64,000 bases of DNA from contig NC_133538.1 in NCBI RefSeq assembly GCF_048544455.1, forward strand, positions 25,191,469 through 25,255,468, written 5' to 3'. The translations under genes and the position numbers were made by a program. The notes under the pieces were generated by a model. That model saw only the letters and a list, made by a program, of their open reading frames with translations, had not been told where the DNA came from and did no database searches. The first letter of the stretch is position 1. The number at the start of each line of letters is the position of its first letter. Origin of the DNA: Silene latifolia. Taxonomy: Eukaryota; Streptophyta; Magnoliopsida; Caryophyllales; Caryophyllaceae. Positions 57,201 to 64,000 of the stretch are shown piece after piece.

Positions 57201-58298
57201 TTTCTGACAAGCTAGATACACTCCTTTAGATAGTTAGATACACTTTTTTACCTTATTAGACACACTCCTTTATCAATCAAGATATATCTTAGGTTAAATG
57301 TCGTCCTACTTAAGGAGCTCTTTTAGCTAATATGTAAGCTGTAAGGGTGCAACAACACACAATAATTCTTTTGGTTCATTCGCTTGATTTGGTACTTGCT
57401 AGTTGCTAGTTTCTATGTTGATAGACCATCAAACTTTAACGTGGTTACTTTTGGAGCAATTAGAGATGGCAAACATGATGATACTCAAGTACTGAGTACA
57501 TTTCATTCTAACCTACACGAATTCCTGAACATTTAAGTTTACAGCATCAGTCGGTCTGATTAACTAAAATAAAACAAATGAATTTAGGAATCACATCTTA
57601 ATGAGTATTGTGTATTTGGTTGCGATGATATGATTCTTGCTATGTCCACGACCATACCCACGACTGCTATTTCTCCGACAACAGAGACGGCGCACACCTA
57701 CCACCTGACCCGTCACACCCTCGCCGGACATCCACCAGCCACCACAAACTCTCACCATTGCCGAACAAATCAGGCACATCTTCTACCCCACACGATTCCG
57801 GCAATAGCGAACGAAAAATCAGAACTCTCTGACAAGCTCACCTTTACCAATATTGTTTTTTGTAGATCTACATGAAGAGTGAGAGGCAGAAGGTATTTGT
57901 TGGTGGGAACAGACAAAAATGGTGGGAAAAGGGCGTAATGACGCACTGACAACGTTTCTCGCTGTCGGTGGTTGCCGGAGTAACAATAAGCTGTAAAAGA
58001 GGGAGAAAGGAGAGAGGCAATCAGAGCTATTGAGTGACCTTAGGGGCATCGAGGTTGGTTGGTGGTGGTGCGAAAGAAGAAATTGGGGTGGTCGGAGGAG
58101 GTACGCCAGCAACGTTTCTCGCCGGCAGACGTGGCAGTGACATCATGTGTGATTGTATCATTGTGAAAATTAATGAGAGAGAGGAGCGTTTTATTAAACA
58201 GGATAGCAATGAGAGTTGACTTGGAAATCTTTAATTAAATTTTATATACTAGTTCGTATGGTTCGTACCGTATAGTAGTTCGCACGGGATCCCGCCCC
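54278..58298. mobile_element. TA-flanked inverted-repeat element 1
   Basis: 4.0 kb between two TA tracts, with imperfect inverted ends of about 60 bp: CGGGATCTGGTGCGAACTA at the left, and CGGGATCCCGTGCGAACTA reading inward from the right. No transposase recognised. The left part (54400-55200) and right part (57620-58200) are GC-richer; 55256-56000 has short frames without recognisable domains. 56590-57290 is built of AGATACAC..TTTAGCT units with a 172-bp tandem duplication (56759, 56931, ending near 57103). Could be a non-autonomous DNA transposon. Confidence 0.6.
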
Positions 58299-58420
58299 TA
58301 TATATTTATATACATATGTATATATATATATGTATACATATATATATATATGTATACATATATATATGTATACATATATGTATACATATATGTATACATA
58401 TATATATACATATATATATA
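58299..58420. repeat. TA-rich tract with TATGTATACATA units
   Basis: 122 bp of TA dinucleotides interrupted by repeated TATGTATACATA palindromes. Lies between two elements. Confidence 0.9.
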
Positions 58421-58887
58421 AAATTAGGATCACATGAGTCCACCCTATCTTTTTGAGTCCGTGAGTCCATGATACAATATCACACGTTATGCTACACAAT
58501 ATCACAACTTACAGTTTCACACGTTATACTAAACAATATCACAGCTGAAAAAAAAAGTTTTTGAAAAAAAAAATCGAAAAAAAAATCGTGATATTGTTTT
58601 GTAGTACAATATCACAGCTTACATTAAAAAAAAACACTTTTTCGAAAAAAAATATTTGAAAAAAAAAAATCGTGATATTGTTTTGTAATACACAATATCA
58701 CGCATTATACTAAACAATATCAAAGCTTACTTAAAAAAAAAAACATTTTCGAAAAAAAAAATTGAAAAAAAAAAAAATTGAAAAAAAAAATCTCGAAAAA
58801 AAAAATCGTGATATTATTTTGTTTAGTGCGTGATATTGTTTTATGGACTCATGTACTCAAATATATAGGTGGACTCACCGGATCTTG

Positions 58888-58890
<3 letters not shown>
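58421..58890. mobile_element. TA-flanked inverted-repeat element 2 (MITE-like)
   Basis: 470 bp with inverted ends: AGGATCACATGAGTCCACC at the left against AAGATCCGGTGAGTCCACC reading inward from the right, continuing to CAATATCAC on both sides. Interior consists of poly-A runs and repeated CAATATCAC/GTGATATTG motifs. No coding. Confidence 0.75.

Positions 58891-58944
<54 letters not shown>
58891..58944. repeat. (TA)n followed by (GA)n
   Basis: 34 bp of TA then 20 bp of GA. A matching (CT)n(TA)n occurs in inverted order at 62429-62484, so both ends of element 3 carry the same compound microsatellite. Confidence 0.92.
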
Positions 58945-58951
<7 letters not shown>

Positions 58952-59726
58952 TCATCTAACGCCAATATATATATTGAGTCCATAAGTTCTATTATGAGCC
59001 ATTGGATGGAGGGAGATGGAGGGATGAGATGAACCCACCCAAAGTCATTATAGAAGCTAATTAACACACTTTACTAATCCACCCTAATTAACCACTAATT
59101 TACTATATATTTGTTTTCTACCCACCCATTTCTCTCTCATCTCACACATTTCACTGTTCTCTTCTCTCAAAACCTCAATAAAAAAAAACCCAAAAAATCC
59201 AAATAAATAAAAAATCCAAAAAATCCAAATAAATAAAAAAAACCTAAAAAATCCAAATAAATAAAAAAAACCCAAAAAATCCAAATAAATAAAAAAAAAC
59301 CCAAAAAATCCAAATAAATCAATCATTTCTCTCTTCTTCATTCACCACCACCCACCACTATCCCACCCGACACCACCCACCGCCCACCTCTACCTCCACC
59401 ACCGCCGTCGGTAAATTATACAAACTCGTTTTTTTTTTTTTTCCAGATTTTGTGTCTCGGTTTTTTTTCGTCACTTTTTTTTTTTTTTTTTTAGATTTTG
59501 TGTTAAATTTTTTGTTTGTGGTCGGTTTATTCTATTTGTTAATTTTTGTTAGTTTTTGTTGTTATTTATTCTTTTCAATCTCTTCTTGTTATACGTTTTT
59601 TTTAAAAAAAAATCGGTTTTTAAATATCGTTTTTTTTGGTGATATACTTTATTTCATCTAAGATCTACTAAAATATTTTTCATAAAATTTGTTGTTAAAA
59701 TTTTTATATAAAAATGATATAAATTG

Positions 59727-60089
59727 ACAAAAGTTATACAAATAAGGACTAAAGTTATACAAAAATGGTCTAAAGCTATACAAAAATTGACTAAAGTTAT
59801 ACAAATAAGGACTAAATTTATACAAATATGGACTAAAATTATACAAATAAGGACTAAAGTTATACAAAAATTGACTAAAGTTATACAAAAATGGCCTAAA
59901 GTTATACAAATAAGGACTAAAGTTATACAAAAATGGCCTAAAGTTATACAAATATGGGCTAAAGTTATACAAATAAGGACTAAAGTTATACAAAAATTGA
60001 CTAAAGTTATACAAAAATGGACTAAAGTTATACAAAAATGGCCTAAAGTTATACAAAAATGGCCTAAAGTTATACAAATAAGGACTAGA
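59727..60089 (+). repeat. 21-bp minisatellite, forward arm
   Basis: About 17 units of the type ACTAAAGTTATACAAAAATGG. Being 21 bp, the unit translates to a heptapeptide in every frame (for example TKVIQKW), which explains the long but meaningless open frames. Confidence 0.95.
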
Positions 60090-60815
60090 GTTTAGTCAAT
60101 TTTTGTATATAACTTTAGTCAATTTTTGTATAACTTTAGTCAATTTTTGTATAACTTTATTCAATTTTTGTATAACTTTAGTCATTATTTGTACAACTTT
60201 AGTCCATATTTGTATAACTTTAGTCAAATTTTGTATAACTTTAGTCCAGTTTTGTATAACTTTACTCCATATTTGTATAACTTTTGTCAATTTTTGTATA
60301 ACTTTTGTCAATTTTTGTATAACTTTAGTCAATTTTTGTATAACTTTAGTCATTATTTGTACAACTTTAGTCCATATTTGTATAACTTTAGTCAATTTTT
60401 GTATAACTTTAGTCCAGTTTTGTATAACTTTACTCCATATTTGTATAACTATAGTCCATTTTTGTATAACTTTAGTCCATAATAGTATAACTTCAGTCAT
60501 TTTTTGTATAACTTTAGTCCAAATTTGTATAACTTTAGTCAAAAATTGTATAACTTTAGTCCATAATAGTATAACTTTAGTCTAAATTTGTGTAACTATA
60601 GTCAAAAATTGTATAACTTTAGTGCATAATAGTATAACTTCAGTCATTTTTTGTATAACTTTAGTCCAAATTTGTATAACTTTAGTCAAAAATTGTATAA
60701 CTTACAAAAATTTGTCAGTGAAGTTGCATTGTATAACTTCAGTCATTTTTTGTATAACTTTAGTCCAAATTTGTATAACTTTAGTTCAAAATTGTATAAC
60801 TTTAGGAATAACTTT
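60090..60815 (-). repeat. 21-bp minisatellite, inverted arm
   Basis: About 33 units reading TTTGTATAACTTTAGTCAA, the reverse complement of the forward arm. The switch is immediate at about 60090. Scattered further units occur at 60838-60900 and 61198-61300. Confidence 0.95.
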
Positions 60816-62427
60816 AATGTAACTTTAATGTTTGAAGTGTATAACTTTAGTCGTAAATAGTGTAACTTTAGTAGCAGATAGTATAACTTTAGTTGTATTT
60901 ACATATAGTTTTGAAAATTCAAAATAAAAAATGTGATGAAAGTTGAGAAGAAGAAAACTAGATCTGAAAACTAATAATAAAAAAATAACCAAATAACAAT
61001 AACAAAAAAAAACCCATAATAACAAAAACCAAAAAAAACCCATAGTAACAAAAACCCGTTAATCTAACAAAAAAATGAGTAAATCTAACAAAAATACCAA
61101 ATATAAAAAAAAACCAAATTACAATAACAAAAAAAAAACCAAATAACAAAATCATGATTCATTAAAAAAAATTAACAATGAAACATTTATATATCGTGTG
61201 TATAACTTTAATGCACGCAGTGTATAACTTTAATAGACAATATGTATAACTTTAGTCCCAAATTTGTGTAACTCCAATTTATACAATGTATAACTTTAGA
61301 GGTTAATAGTATGAATGAGCCATGACAATAACAAATTTTATACGTAAATAAAAAAGGTAAATCTGAAAAAAAAAAAAAATCAAATAACAATAACAACCAA
61401 ATAACAAAATAAAAAAAATAACAAAAACAAAGATCTGAATCTGAAAACAAAAACAAAAATAACAAAAACCAAAATAACAAAAATAACCAAATAAAAAAAG
61501 AACAAAAAGAACAAAAAAAATGAAGAACAAAAATAATAAATAACCAAATAAAAAAAGAACAAAAAGAACAAAAAGAACAAAAAAATGAAGAACAAAAAAT
61601 AACCAAAACGAAAATAACAAAAAGAACAAAAAAAAGAACAAAAACGCAAATCTGAAAAATTTACAAAAAACAATAACAAAAATGAGGGTGACGGCTGATG
61701 AGGAGAGGAGGAGGGAGACGAAAAAGGGAGCTGGCGGCGGTGGTTCGCAGTGGAGGGAATCTAGCGGTTGTCGGCTGAAAAAAAGAAAAAAGGAGAGGAA
61801 GGAGAAGAGGCGGGCGAGGGCTGTTGTCGGCTGAAATGGTGGAGGTCGAAATGGTGGCGGTTCTGGAGGTGTTGACGTCGTATGGTGGGTGTGGTGTCGG
61901 TTGGTGGTGTGGCGTGTTGGGTGTGGTGTCGGGATGAGGAATGAGGGTGTCGGTGTGTGGCGAGGAGGAGGGAGGAAGGGACAAGATGGTGGTGGGGTCT
62001 GGTCGGTGTGTCGGTGTGGGGTGGGGTGGCGATGATAGGGTGGTGGTGGGGGTCGGGTGGTGGTGGGGTGGTGGTGGATCGGGTGTGGTGGAGTGATTTT
62101 TTTGGTTTTTTTTTGTTTTATTTTAGTTTGGGTTTTTTTTTTCAGTTTGGTTTTTTTTTTGTTTAGAGAGGGTGGGAAGAAAATGAGAGAGAAAGAGTGA
62201 ATGTGAGAAATGAGAGAGGATGAGTGAATGAGGAAGTGAGTTGGGAGATTAGAATGGTGGAAGAGTTGTACAAAATTAGGAGGAGTTGTACATAATTAGG
62301 GAGGGAGATTAAGGAGGGAGATTTATGGCCCTCCATTGAGATGTAATCTCATCCCTCCATTCCCCTCATCCAAGAGCCCTTATAAGGACTTAGAGACTCA
62401 ATATAGATGAATGCCTTACTAAAACCC

Positions 62428-62428
<1 letters not shown>

Positions 62429-62484
<56 letters not shown>
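62429..62484. repeat. (CT)n followed by (TA)n
   Basis: 20 bp CT then about 36 bp TA. Confidence 0.92.
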
Positions 62485-64000
62485 GGCGGGATCTCGTGAG
62501 TTTGGTTCTTACGGTGAGTTGTGAGTTTGGAAAATCTCAGCCACTAAATCAAAGGAAACCAAGGGAAGAGATTAAATCTCACAACGTTTAAAAAATAAGA
62601 AAAACAAAATCCGTTACTTAGCAAGATAACGCATCAGAAATTCAGAAAAAAAAAATAGCCTCTCACTAAAACTTTCTCAGTTGAAGAACGTGCAAACCAT
62701 TGAAATAAAATCCTAGAAATTTGGGGGGAAATATCATAGCAGCATCTATTTCTTCTCAATTTCAACAATTAAAAATCAATTCAACAATTTTTATTAGTTT
62801 TCTTCAATTATTAATCAGCCGCTCATCGCCAAATTGGTTTTTATCCATTTGTTAATTTGCAACAATCTGGTAGAGAGAAGGACATGAGTGGTCGGCGGTG
62901 CCTGCTGCTTGTGATCGTGTCGTCGGCGGCGTCTGGTCATGATGGTGGCAAGTGTGTGAGGTGAGTAATTAGGTTGTGAAGGTGCGTCAGGGAGTGTTTG
63001 TCGACAGGTGTTCGGCAAATGTTAATTGTACACTAATTCAATTAAATTCCCATATTTCTCTCCCTTATCCTTACTCTCTTCATCTGGTGCCTCCGTCAGT
63101 TTTATTGGCTGAATTTATACGCTAATCCAATTTAATTTGCATCATTGGCTAATTTATGTGCAATAATTTGATTATTTACTTTTAGTTTTATTTGATTGAA
63201 TTCAGGCCTCAAAGGGGTGGCTGTAACCTGTAAGTTTTTGACGGAGTAGTAGGACGATGGAATTGCTGCTGGTGCCATGGTGGCTAGCACCTGGTGGTCT
63301 GTGGTGAGCCGAGTATGAGATGTGGCCCGGTTGTTATTTGCGGGATGGTGGTAATTGAGGTGTATGCGAGATGGGTTGAGCCAAGGTGATCCGCATTGGT
63401 GGGTGTCGAGGTTGAGCACGAAGGAGTGCAGGTCGATGGTGGGTGATGGGTGAAGCAGTGGTGATGAGTTGATAGAGAGTGTTAATGGTGGTTAAATAGA
63501 GATGGTGGGAGACGTGCTGCAATGGTACCTCAATGGTGGTAGTTGAACGGGCCTGATGATGCTAATTTCGTGGTGCCATGGTTGTTCACGAATTTGATTG
63601 ACCAAGCTGGTGGTTCATTTTTCTGGGCAGCGGAGGTAGTAGTTGGAGAGGGATATGGTTGAATTGGTGAAGATGAATGATGGACAGAATTGGTAGTAAT
63701 TTCTGTCACAGAAACAAATGAAGTGAAGGAGATTGTGAGGATTTGACCTTCACTTTTGTAACTTTATTTAACTTTGCCAAGTCATTTTGTACCAAACTCC
63801 GTCTCAACGCGATTGTTTTTCGATTTCCTCGCAATTTTATGATTTATACAACTCTTTTTAGCTACAATTTCACGTAGTGCTCCGTATTAATTAATGTGAT
63901 GAATTTTCATATAATATACCAATATGTGTATCCAAATATACATAGCTAGCAAACCAAGAGTCATTGTTAGTTTTCATATAAGATTAAAGACGGAGGAGAT
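62485..64000. mobile_element. TA-flanked element 4 (left end only)
   Basis: Begins GGCGGGATCTCGTGAGTTTGG straight after the TA tract, the same style of terminus as elements 1 and 2. The right end is outside the window. The interior has GTGG-rich stretches (62880-63020, 63230-63680) and no frame with a recognisable domain. Confidence 0.45.

Larger units (their letters stand above)
58945..62428. mobile_element. TA/GA-flanked inverted-repeat element 3
   Basis: 3.5 kb. Inverted ends of about 90 bp share TATTGAGTC..TAAGT, GGATG and ATGGAGGGATGAGAT (left 58970-59028; right 62326-62405). It contains the inverted minisatellite 59727-60815, an A-rich simple-sequence zone 60915-61670 and a G-rich zone 61680-62100. 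No transposase or other supportable gene; the many small frames are low-complexity translations. Confidence 0.65.

Noticed and set aside
59658..60860. Several long open frames of 118-160 codons on both strands
   Set aside because: They are translations of a 21-bp repeat, which is open in many frames by construction; no protein domain.
60825..61679. Phe/Leu-rich minus-strand frames resembling membrane proteins
   Set aside because: They are translations of AACAAAAA-type low-complexity DNA.

Overview
This is a plant nuclear repeat block, almost certainly from a eudicot. The PBS sequences (plant tRNA-Asp and tRNA-iMet), a Sirevirus-type Copia element, Athila-like Ty3/Gypsy remains and Mutator-like elements (MULEs) with FAR1-type transposase and Ulp1 protease genes all point that way. 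I found no convincing host gene, tRNA, rRNA or CRISPR. A Caryophyllales source is only a guess.

Layout. 1-6211 is element A, the 5' part of a minus-strand, gag-protease-only Ty3/Gypsy-like element whose other LTR lies before base 1. 6212-44859 is a decayed MULE-like region carrying a Ulp1-type (C48) cysteine protease gene on the plus strand, converging on a FAR1/MULE transposase gene on the minus strand. The Ulp1 gene is cut twice: by element B (8950-24022, 5-bp duplication acaga) and by Sirevirus E (25082-36479, duplication atgtc). B's 3' LTR is itself cut by Copia element D (10201-19072, duplication aaagt). 44860-54175 is element C, a plus-strand relative of A. Its 5' LTR holds a 1574-bp non-autonomous MULE (45462-47035) with a 9-bp duplication. 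From 54195 to the end lies a chain of four unrelated-looking elements separated by (TA)n tracts. Three of them share a GGATC-type terminal motif, and one contains a large inverted 21-bp minisatellite.

How it works together. A, B and C share an 18-nt tRNA-Asp primer site and a GGTTTGGGGA polypurine tract, but none shows reverse transcriptase or integrase in this window. They look like non-autonomous passengers that relied on enzymes supplied elsewhere. D and E carry their own pol regions, both broken. The FAR1 and Ulp1 genes are broken by several stop codons. The window reads as a stack of insertions, not an active system.

The most unusual signal is a set of short TCGATCGA palindromes in A, B and C. 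They sit at a strict 21-bp spacing, in higher-order modules of 72 bp (A, C) or 51 bp (B), and recur in LTRs, gag-protease coding sequence and 3' untranslated DNA of the same element. The two LTRs of element C appear to differ by exactly one such 21-bp unit. I know of no description of this arrangement.
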